This document shows positions 23,901-35,900 of a stretch of 64,000 nucleotides of DNA, piece after piece. Where the stretch lies: positions 70,644,456 through 70,708,455 of the forward strand of contig JARZZO010000001.1 in NCBI GenBank assembly GCA_030544215.1, read 5' to 3'. The position numbers and the translations under genes are program-made. The DNA is from Zantedeschia hybrid cultivar. Lineage: Eukaryota; Streptophyta; Magnoliopsida; Alismatales; Araceae. Position 1 is the first letter of the stretch; every line of letters starts with the position of its first letter. The notes below the pieces were generated by a model. The model was given only the letters and a program-made list of their open reading frames with translations. It was not told where the DNA came from and did no database searches.

Positions 23901-26900
23901 AACCCTAAAACCCTAAAACCCTAAACCCTAAACCCCTAAACCTTAAGGGGGGATCGGGACCGGCCCGAACTGGACCAGATCGGGTCCGAACCGGCCGATC
24001 TGGCCGGTCCGGCCCCGATTTGGTCCGGTTCGGGCCGATTTCGGCCGTTTTTTTTTTTTTTCAAATCGGTGGGGGGAACAGTAAAATCCCCCCCGAATCG
24101 GATCGGAACCCGCCGATTCCGCAATCCATGGCGAAATTAGTGCGTCGGGAGATTGGCACGCAAATCGAGGCAACTGACGTGGGCCTCGAAATGCGCGATC
24201 GGGGCTCTCGGTATGCGTGCAGAAGTGGCACGCAAAACGAGGCAAATCTGGGATGCAGCACTCCGAATCTATGATGGCCTCGTCAAGACGAATCCATCGG
24301 CTCAAACGGCATGCGAATCGGAGTCCGGACGAACTCTGCACAAGGGCGGTGCGCTATCGGTCCTTATTGCACCACCTGTTGCACCACCACGAACCAGGTC
24401 AGCCTGGCTTGGAGCCGATCGAGCCCTGGCTCGGATCAGGACTGAATCAGATGGCTCGGACCACCTGATTTTCTTAAGATCTAGTCAGACCAAGTAACAA
24501 TTTGAAGCTTGAATGTCTTTTAAAAGAGGTGGTTCGAACCAAGTGGGGAATGGGCTCGGACCCTAACTCAGGTCAACTTGGCTAGACCAAGTTGGCTTCT
24601 TAAAGGGCACGTGCCCTCTTTTCTCTTCCTCTCCCTCCCTTCCTTCTAACCCTCACCAGAAGAGAAAGGGGACAAGGGAGCGGTGATGGCGAGTGGTGAT
24701 GGGCAAGGTGCAGCAGCACCGATGGAGCCAACGGCGGCGGAGGGACGTAGCAGCGGCACAGGTGGCGACGGCGGGCGGCGATGCCGGCCGTGGTGGCGGC
24801 TGGTGACGACGGGGATGGCGGCTTCGGCGAAGCATGCGATTAGGGCAGGAAGGGGGGTTTGACCCAGCAGTCGTGCCGGTGGAGGGCTAGCGACGGACGC
24901 AGTGGAAGCCGGCACTGTTGCCGGTGGTGGCGGGGCTCGACGACGCCTACGGCAGCTACGGTGGTCGGTGAAGGCGGCGTTGGCGACGGAGGAGGATGGA
25001 GAGGCAGCGGGGCCCCCTGCGGGGTCCGATGGTGGAGGCGAGGCGGGGCTGGGGGCAGCGGCAACGGGGGTTGGCGAGCGCAGAGGTGGTGAAGGCGGGG
25101 CGAGGCAACGACGGCCAGCAGCAGCATCGTCGGCAGCGGCCAGTGGCGATTGTGGGCGGCGACGACGACGTTTGTGAAGGTGGCGGCGGGTTCTGACGGC
25201 AGTGAGGCCAGACAACAGCGGCGGGTTCTGACGGCAGTGAGGCCAGACAACAGCGGCGGGCTGCGAAGGTCGGACAACAGCGGCGGGCAGTGACACTGCT
25301 GAAGCCGTCGACAGGGGCCGGAGCAGCAGCGGAGTGGGGGATCAGGTATGCTCTGATACCAAAACTGATGCGGGACAAAGGGGAAGATAAGAATAGGGGT
25401 TTAAGGGGAAGGGGACCTGCTGGCATCGCACCAGCATGTAGGATATTCCTCCGGCATCGCACCGGAGTTGGGGAGGGTCTCTCGGCGTCACACTGAGGAA
25501 GAGGGATGGGGCCTCCGTCGCAGAGGCAACAATCGTGTAAACAGGTATTTTTTTCTTCAACCAATCTTCTCTATCTTTTCTGAAAATAGAAGTACATATA
25601 TAAAGACTCGATTTGTAACTCATGACTCTTAGACTTCCGTTCTTATCCTTCCACGTTTCTAAAACTCCTAGAAAATAAAAAACACATAATGGACCATAAA
25701 TGATCCTAATAAATGTAAATAAATGGAACCCCAAGCATGCATCGTCTCCTTCATCAATTAGTAATGGTGATGGCAGAATTAATGCTCCATAATATGAAAA
25801 GACATCTTCAACTGATAACGTAACATGTGCCAAACTATGAAATACAAAGGACAGTGAGACAAAAAAATGATAGATATTATTACATGTTCCTCCAAATTTT
25901 CTCAAGCTTCTACAACAAAGAACTCTAATTAGCTTAGAACTTGAATAAAAGTTTAGACAACTATTATAATTGCATTATCCGGCGACATTACACTAACACA
26001 TGCATGGAATCAAACAGATCTCAAGAAAAATGGTATATGAGGTTCTTCTATTGAAATGGTGGGTATTAGTCATGGAATGCAAAATCGGCCGATCCCGATC
26101 CAGATCGGCCATGGCCGATCCCATTATGTAGGGAAAAGTCACGGTTTCCCCTAGACTTTCACAGGGATCGCCTCAGATCGGCCAGAATCGACCCGAATTA
26201 GCCGAGATCGGCCCGACCACGGCCGATTCTAGCCGATCTGGCATAAGTTTTTTTTAATTAAAGCAAACAATCGACCCATATCGGTGTAGGTCTGTCAACT
26301 TCAGCATTGAAAAATTTTATAAATGTTGATTACACAAAATCCCCAAATTTAACCATAATTTATAATTAATGTAATTAATGTTCAATTGAGTATACCAAAC
26401 ACTCAATTGAGTTGATTAAAGTCTGATTGCACATAATTGTTCATTAATTGGATGTGATTACATAAAATCACCAAATTTAACCCTAATTAGGGTTTAAAAT
26501 TTGGAGCTTTTGTATAATTTGTGTAATTAATGTTCAACTGAGTATGCCAAACACTCAATTGAGTTGATTAGAATCTGGTTCTGCATAATTGTGCGTTAAT
26601 TGGATGTGATTACACAAAATCTCCAAAATTAACCCTAACCAGGGTTTAAGATTTGGGGCTTTTGTATAATTTGTGTAATTAATGTTCAGTTGGGTATGCC
26701 AAACACTCAATTGAGTTGATTAGAATCTGGTTGCATATAATTGTGCATTAATTGGATGTGATTAGATAAAATCCCCAAATTTAACCGTAATTAAGGTTTA
26801 AAATTTGGGACTTTTATATAATTTGTATAATGTTCAATTGAGTATGCCAAACACTCCATTGAGTTGATTAGAGTCTGGTTGCATACAATTGTGCATTAAT

Positions 26901-29900
26901 TGGATGTGATTACATAATCCCCAAAATTAACACTAACTAGGGTTTAAAATTTGGGGCTTTTGTATAATTATGTAATTAATGTTTAGTTGGGTAGTTACTA
27001 AAGTATATAGGAGGAAATGGTGCCAGGAAGATGATATTTTGTGCTCTCTATGTGGCAGCAAACCGGAAGATGTTGATCACCTGCTAGTCACTTGCCAGGT
27101 TAGTCTAACAGGTTGGACTACTATCGGGGAGCTCTTGCATTTTAAACCACAGTTTCAAACAGTAGGGGAGATGTGGTCTTTCTTCAAGCATTTGAGATTC
27201 AATTGTAACCAGAGGATGCATAGAAGATTTGTTGGGATGATTCCTCATGCAATTTGCTGGAGCATTTGAAGAGAGAGAAATGATGCGATTTTAGAGAAAG
27301 TAAAGTCTATGTGAAAAATATTGCTATTACAAGCTTGGCAATTTTGTATACTTGGTCTAGACATATTCTAGGTTTTTATGTTGACAATTGGAAAAAGACA
27401 TTTAAATAGTTAATGCCATTGTAATTTTTTCTTTCTTGATGGGATAGGAATCTCTCCTGTCCGGTTTTGCATTGTACTTCCTCTCTTTATGAATAAAATT
27501 GGGTACAAACCATGTTTTTCTATATAAAAAAAAAAATGTTCAGTTGGGTATGCCAAACATTCAATTGAGTTGATTAGAGTCCGGTTGCACATAATTGTGC
27601 ATTAATTGGATGCAAAATCCCCAAATTTAATCTTAATTAGGTTTAAAATTTGGGGTTTTATATAATTGGTGTAATTAATGTTCAATTGAGTATGCCGGAT
27701 GATGAAGGATCACAAATGTAATCTTTGTAAGATATTTTTCATAAACTTTCATGTTAAAAACTTCATAACTTATCTTCTTTAATTAGTTACAACATTAACT
27801 ATTAGCGAGTTAATCATCTTTAATGTTTTTTTTTGCTGGATGTGCATGATTTGTGTTCGTTTTTTATTGTGAATTATTTGAATAACATGTTCATATTTTT
27901 CCTAACTTTTTCTGTTTTTTCTGATTTTTTTTCAATTTTTAAATAAATTTTAATTGAGCTGATCCAGGATCAGCCTGATTCCTAAGGATTGGCCGATCTG
28001 ATTCGGACCTGATCGGGATCGCCGGGTCCCGATCCGGGTACCCAACCCAATCCGGAATTCCATAGTTTTAGTGGCCTCTCGTCCTATGCACTGATAGAGG
28101 TATGGAATGCGACAGATACAACAAAACGTAGTTCTATTGACGGGGGAGAGCTTTAACATCATCTTGTCCCAGAGGCGGTATGGCATGTGATTTTTTCTCT
28201 TTTTCTCTAATTTTTCTCCTTTCTTTTTTTAAAAGATGGACTGATTGGTTTTCATCAAATTGGCTATTTCAACCAATCTGATCCGATCCACATGAGGGTT
28301 CATCAGGGCCAACTCAGCCAGCCAAACAATCGTACAAGCCATGTAAGAGAGAGTATCCTATTGAGTCCAAGAATGATTTCTTATTGCCTTATCCTTATGA
28401 AGTGGAGGGTATACAGTGTCAAGCCTACAAAAATGTCCAAAGCAGCAGCTATGCATGAGTTAAAAAAAAATATGATTTTTTTTTAAAACATCTCTTGATG
28501 AGACAAAAATGGTGCTAGAGATGTATATGTGGCAAACCACATGAGATGCATTAAAATGCACGAAGCTCAACAGTGTAGGAAAAAATCTCACTATCCAATG
28601 CTACGGAGAATAAGAATGTAAGTCAAGGTAGAACGAAGTAGAAAAACAAGGCATTCAATAAATATCAACTCTGAATTCATTGTTGGAGTGGGAAAGGGAA
28701 CAAGTGTTAATTCATCAGAAAATAAATAAGTTGAATCTAAAACATATTATGTAAATATGCGAGAAGTCATCTGAGTGTAATATATCAAACCTTTGGATCA
28801 GTCATTGTGGAAAATGGCATCCCAGTTACTATTACAGCTCTCCCAGCATGATCAGCAAAATCAAGACCTTCACTCACCTGTAAAACTACAGAAATTTAAT
28901 CGGAACAATGCAATGGAATCAAGAATGGAATCAAGGTTCGCCGTATCGCTGATCCGTATCGAATCGTATCTTCCTATATACGATATGATACCAATCCGAC
29001 TTGGTCCGACTCGCATGAGTCAGGCCGATACATGCTTATTTTTTATCTTTTTCAGATTCTTTAATTTTGTAAATAATTATGACATAAATAAACATTTAAC
29101 TCTAGTGGTTTATTAATGACAATGACTTTTAAGTCAAATTTAGGAGAAATCTACCCTATTAATCAATATAGAAGTGTAAATCACCTCCTAAATTAGAGAA
29201 AAAAGTCCAATTACTTATCAAATTAGAAAAAAGTCTACTTAATAAGATACAAGTCACATTGAGTAGCCTTGAGCCGGATCACAGCGATCCGTGTCGAATC
29301 GCAACGTATCGCACGAGTCGTCACGAGTCACATACGAGTCGGACCGAGTCGCATCAAGTCAGCTCGAGTCAGATGTGACTCGGCCACTCGAGCCGTCCTA
29401 ACGACTTGGACTCGTCCAGATACGAGTTGACTCGTACGAGTCGGCCCGATCGGGTACGATACGGCAAACCATAAATGGAATGGAAAACAACCCTGGTGCT
29501 AAAAAATTGCTTTTTTATGTAAATAAGAAGACATTGTGCAACATAGATGAAACAAGCATGTAAACAGAGTTAATAAAGCTAACAATGCGGTCTGAATTAT
29601 TTACAACATACAATACTTTCTCACTCAATTCAATTATGATGTTTTCCTGTTAACTTGTCATCACATAGAACTAAATGGAAACAAAACAAAAAAAGGAAAG
29701 GAACCTAAAGTGGCTCGCAGCATATTATGAAGTTCTACTTTGTCTTATTAATTCTAACTAACTAATCTCCAAAGCCAAAACCACCCAAGAGAGGAATTTT
29801 TCCTGTTAACTTGTCATCACATACAGGTAAACGGGAAAAAAAAGGAAAGGAACTTGAAGTGGCTAGCAGCATATTATGAAGTTCTAGTTTGTTTTACTAA

Positions 29901-32900
29901 TTCTATCTAACTAATCTCTAAAGCCAAGACCACCCAAGAAGGGAAAATTGAACAGAGCATGACATGCAAGCTAACACAATACGAATCCAAAAACATGCTA
30001 ACTAATGTAATGTCCCAGACTAGAAGTATATGCAGTTTGTGTCGATGATGTCTTCATTATGGTCACAGATGATATCACTATCGCCTATAGCTAAAGGAAT
30101 CATTTCAATAAAACCACTATCCACAGAGTAAAAGACAGGATGTTAAATGACATTTTCCAGTAAACTCCAACCATATGGAATTATCTGTTGAGCATTTCCT
30201 GGTAGATAAGATGATCTCAGAGAGGCCTTGAACCAATTACTTTATTTTACTTAGGACAAAATGTTCAATATCTTGATTACTTCAACATAGACATAATCTT
30301 GGGTCAACAGAGCATGAGAAGCCTGTAATCATATGGAAGACAAAGAAGACCTTGCCGCGGCAGACAGCAAAAAAAACTGCCCCAGAAGTAGATTTGTCCC
30401 GCAGTTTTGCCTGAAAATCCTGAAAATATTCATCCTATTTTAGAATTGCAACAAAATAGTAAAAAGGAAGATAAATTATGAACTAAGGTACAAATTCTGA
30501 TCCATCTTGCCATTGGTACACCCTAGTAAAGAAAATGAACGGGAGAAAAGCAAACAATGAGACTAGGAAATAATCACAATATAATTGGAGAATCAAGGTA
30601 TCCTTGCCTCAATTGCTGGTCCAAAAAATGCTGACTGTTTAGGTTCAACAACAGGTTGCTTATTTTTGCATATCCTATCCCAAATTGTGTTCAGATCTGT
30701 TGAGCTGGCATGACTCTGCATTTGACACATAATTGGAAAAGTAAAACACAACCAGATGCACGCACTTGATACTTTTCACATGTGTCAGTTACTTTACCAT
30801 GTTCTTCCAGCATTCAATGCATTGGTCCATAAGATAATACGAGGGAAAGAATACAAGTAATCCATCAGGTACAATTCGAGTGAAGTTTACTGCAGCAGTC
30901 ACAGCACAGATCACAGAGACCATGCACTGTCAGATAAATTTCTTCAAAGGGGTCAACTTGAGTCCTTAACCGTTCATGTACCCCCTATACTTACCAATAG
31001 CATTGCCAAGCTCTTGCTTATATTCCATTGAGTCCCGATTACGAAAAGAGGAATTGAATGAACAACCTGATGGACCACTAGGTAAAATTCCAACCCAAAC
31101 TTGACTGGGAGATATCACATGAGGGTTCTCCAGCCTAACAGGAAATTCTCTGTAAGAAGAGAACAAGAAGTGTGACATGAAGAATCAAAAATGGAAAATA
31201 GCATTATCCAAAAGGAGGTCAAAAGTAAGAGGATTTTGCAAACAGTTTACCCACAAGTTCAGTTCAAGGGCAAATGAATCCAAGGGTGACAATGTGCCAG
31301 ATGTCAATATGATGGAGCGTACATTAAGACTTTCAAATTCTTTCATGGCAAGTCCTGGATTGAAACACCACCAGCTGAGAACCCTGCACACATTCCCTAT
31401 GAGAAGTAAAGAGAAAAGCAAATTATCAATGAGAATATACATGAGCAGCTTGTCCACAGATACTCTAGATATTAGCTATTCGTGAAACTTGAATTGACGA
31501 TATAGTTATCACATGGAGACTGCACAAATTTTATGTATGTAGAAAGAGTGTCTCCCTTGGACAAGATAAACTGTTATAAAACTAAACTAGAGTTGCAAGA
31601 CCAAAACCGGTACGAGAGACAAAATACAGTCCCTAGCAATAAGTCTCTGACAAAAACTGCACCAGCATTCTTTTCAATCTGGCCTTAAGAAAAAAAAACG
31701 TGAAGGGAATATATAACAAGACAACTAGAGTTTTTTATGATGGTATCCCACGCTTCAGACAAAAAGAGATATGCAAGGAAGTATAATGCATCAGCAGCTC
31801 AAAGTGCAGGAAAGAAATCTTTAGTACCTTTCATAGAATCGGTGACATTTTGCCGAGACTCCTGCACATGAAACTAAGAACAGGAAATCACAGTTAACAA
31901 AATAACTCCACCCTTTTACAACAAATTCCAAGGCATAAAAGGTTATGCTGCAGAAGATTATCTAACCAACACAAATATTCACTAACGGATAGCAGTTAGA
32001 CAGTCTATCTGAACTTACACGGTAAAACCTTGCATGACTTTTACCACCATCCCTGAAAATAATTTTAAGAATATCCCTGATACTTTCCAGTCTCCAGATG
32101 GCGCCCTTCATCTTATTTCCATTCCTACTCATGTCCCCTAGCATAAACATCAGAGAAACAATAGTTCAAGTTGACTATATGTTGCACTATAAGACTTGCA
32201 TGATGAATAAGACAAAATAATAATGGAATGCAAAAGGGAAAAAAATATTAGCAGACATCGGAAAGATAAATGTGACATCTGGCAATTTTATGCACATAGA
32301 GCATCATAATCTAGAGTAGTTCTGATGAACAAGAGTATAGCGGAAAGCAACGACTGGAATAAAAAATGATGTTCTACTTACCATCTTCAAGAAGCTCAGC
32401 AGCACTGTCGATTGTATTCATAAGCATACTGGCTGTTTCATATGTGATATTCAGATCAGCGAGGAATTCATAAATATAAAGACCAGGGCGAGTGAAACCC
32501 AATTCTTTTGAGTCAATGGCTACTTCACTAATTCGTTTTTCAAGTTTCAACAAAAGAGCTGTAAGAATAGTACTGTGGTCAGAAACAAGAAACTTTGCAG
32601 ATTAAAAATATATCACTGATGATGCATAGGCAAGCATATAATCATATAATGTCCAAAAAAATTTAGTGGATCAAAATTCACTGGAAAGCAAACCCCCCTG
32701 GCGTAAAGTTAGATTTTTATTCTCAAGATAACAAACAATCAAAAGGCCTTCCTTCAATTGCCTTGCACATTGGAAATATGTCAAATGCCATCCAGGGACC
32801 ATCTGAAAATTATGCACATAATTTATAACCAAAAGTATACAAGTGATAGCAACAGAGAAACTTTCAAGTGGTGATGGTAGGCACATAATCAGCTGAATTT

Positions 32901-35900
32901 GAATTGGAGTTAAGCAGGAACTTGAGCATTTTATGTTTCCCAATCTCAGTTTGCTGCTCATTATCATTTTCCCTAAACAGAGCATCCACACAGTAATGGA
33001 CTACAACTATCTGTTAACTCATGCTTGCATGTTATAGCTATTGTCACCAATAATAATATAGAACTCAGTGTTAGCTAGATAAAAGCAGCTCCAATTCCCA
33101 ATATTTGAAAAGGGTGTAAAAATCCAGACAAATTAGACAAAAAATCTTGTAGACTGAAACAGAAGCACCAGATCAGTCGTTGAGAGTACCAGTAAACAAT
33201 AAAGAAATAAACATTCATAACTGTGTCAAAATCCATAAAATTTTAGAAAAACAACATTAGCAGGAGCCAATTAAGAGAAATGTTGAAAGAATATGAAACA
33301 AAAGTAGAATCAGAAGAATTTCCAGTGTAGGGCTACCAGACATGGTTGGCAGTATTGGCCGTATCGTACCGGTAGCAGTTGATACGTGTATTGATATCGG
33401 TTGGCGCCAGTACTGATATGGAGGGTGACCGGTACCGGCCGGTATAGTGCCGAAACCAGCTGGTACTGGACCAAAATTGGCTGATACCGCCCAGTACCGG
33501 GCCGAAACCAGCTGGTACTGGTCGGATACCACCGAACGGATCAGTACCAATACCAACACTGATACCAATATGTATCGGTACAGGTACCAACAGGTACCAA
33601 GACTGCCATCCATGCCACCAGATAAGCAAAAAGACCCTGGCTGAAGACCAGATGCCAGTCAATCACTTGGAAATAAATCTTAACTTCACCAAAGTGTGAA
33701 GATAATTGCAAAATGGTACTTGTACCTAGGCATCAATAGTTTAATCACATCAAATGATTTAAAATAAGGTAAACATAAAAAAGTACCTCTAAGAATAGCA
33801 TAATTATCTGGATCATGCTCTTTATCAGCTGATTTCTCAATGGTCCTCCTTTTAATGGAGAGACTGACACATTGATTTGCTTCAGAAATGCATGAAGTTA
33901 GATAACTGGAAGGCAAGTCAAAAGATGCCGCTTCAGCACATATACCTTCCTGCATGATATGCAATCATCACATTGAGGTAACCACAACATAAGAACACAC
34001 ATAGAGGAAATCACAAAGCACAATCATTTAGGCAAAATAAGTGCGAGAAAATCATGCACACAGCATGCCCTCAGTCTTTATAGGATCTTTAGATTTATCC
34101 ACAACATTACTAAACTGAACTGCCAGCCCAAGTTAGTGGGTGAAGACGCCAAGAACTACTATAGGCATGGAGTGGCTTGTGAATACCCAATATCAATATG
34201 GGATAAACAGCTTTAGTCGTACAGCAACTGGTCCCCAAAACCGCAAAGCCAAATGGGGGAACCAACAAGTGAATCGCCTCTAATGGATCCACCAACCCAA
34301 AACCCACATTAGTAGATGGAAATGACAGAACTAATATAGGTATGAAGATGTTTGCGCGAAGATTTTTCTAACCTTCGTCGGGACCTGACCTAGACACATC
34401 TCTCCTATGTTGGATTATTCGGAAATCTATTTTTTTTTTTTTATCTAGAGAATTATAGGTCGGTTTTATATTTTATCGGACTATGAGAGCTTGGGATTAG
34501 CCCTCAGGGAATCCGGGACTTCGAATCAAGCGAAGATTCGAGTATATGACCTCTCTCCACTGACCTCGGTCAGTGTTAATTACGCTGAGCGACTGCTCGG
34601 CAACCCTTGATTAACCGTCCGTATGATGCCCTTAATCATGCAAAACTACTACTATACGCAGCGCATGCATATGAAGATATATTTTAGGTTAAACTCTTGG
34701 CCTCACCCAAGTTTAGGATGTGTTTATATGATTTTGGATTGATTCCAAGTTATCTGGATTAATTCCAAGTATGTTGGATTGACTCCAAGTATTCTGGGTT
34801 GATTCCAAGTATTTTAAACCCATAAGGGTATTTTTGTAATTATGCCAAGTTGGAGAGTATAGGGGGATTATGGTTATTTAAGTGTATGAAATGAGTTTTA
34901 ATGATTTAGGAAGGTTTCAAAACCTTAGGAGGTATTTTAGAGTTATTTCAAGTGTGTTTGGATTGTAAGGGTATTTTAGTAATTTTGCCCAAATTGGATT
35001 TTTAGACTTAAAGTCCATTTTCATATTTTTCTGAGATTTTTTATTTATTTTTATCATATTGAGGGTATTTTGGTAATTTTACCCATCTTATTAAGGTTTG
35101 GAGGGTATTTTGGACATATGAGAGATTTTGATATTTTTAAGAATTTTCTGTGACTTTTACAGATTTTTAACATGTATGAGGGTATTTTTGTAATTTGTAT
35201 TAAGTTTTAGGGGCATTTTAGTCATTCCAGAATTTTATATATTTTCAGATTTGGTTCTCTGTTTTTTACTGGTTTTTACTGAATTTTACTGATTTTTTTA
35301 TTAATTTTACTGATTTTTATTAATTAATTAGGTATATGAAGGATATTTAAGTTGTATTTTAGATTTATGTAATTTCCAGATTTTGTTTTCTGATTTTTAC
35401 TGAGTATTACTGATTTTCACAGAATTTTTCTGATTTTTATATTTATTTTATTAATTTTAGATAATTTTCGCAAATTTTATTAATTAATTAAGTATGTGGA
35501 GTATTTAAGTCACTTTTAACTTAAGTATATTATTTTATGAGTTAATGTTTCATTATTAAGTTTTAATTATGAGTCTAAGATTAGTTATGTATGGGATGAG
35601 GCCCATGATATTTTAGAATATTTAATTATATGTTTTATGTATTTTAATTAGTTATAAAACTAATTATTTTGCATATGAAAATATAGTAACATAGTGTTAC
35701 TTAAATAGTAGATTCATGAACACACATGCACACACATATGCTCAAAGAACAACATGGGCATTTCATTCATCATTTCGGCATAATCCCGTCTTATAAAACG
35801 GTGATTTTACAACATAAATTTGGCAGAGCTTCCCCTTAGGAATAAACCTTAGGAAGAGAGCCCTCCAAGAAAATATCGCCTCCAAATCGCAGCAAACCCG

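Larger units (their letters stand above)
20345..25756 (-). mobile_element. Non-autonomous LTR retrotransposon (5.4 kb)
   Basis: Two ~391-bp LTRs begin TGATGCGGGAC and end CTTCATCA, with a perfect TSD ATTAG (20340-20344, 25757-25761). The primer-binding site TGGTATCAGAGCATAC lies beside the right LTR on the minus strand, so the element runs right to left. A purine run (CAGGGGAGAT) beside the left LTR is the polypurine tract. No gag or pol motif was seen. The interior holds a nested LTR element (21298-22621), a palindromic element with telomeric repeats (23273-24127) and a GC-rich leader (24650-25340). Confidence 0.92.
26074..28061. mobile_element. GGATCGG-family element with internal tandem repeats and a LINE insertion
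   Basis: It starts GGAATGCAAAATCGGCCG and ends AACCCAATCCGGAATTCC; with ATGGA/TCCAT at the edges these form imperfect inverted ends like those at 23273-24127. Inside are about five ~151-bp tandem repeats, split by a truncated LINE. No transposase; the TSD is unclear. Confidence 0.5.

Noticed and set aside
24646..25564. Long minus-strand frames (up to 216 codons) in the GC-rich stretch
   Set aside because: Low-complexity Pro/Ala/Arg translation in several frames at once; it lies in the non-coding leader of the 5.4-kb LTR element and runs into its LTR.
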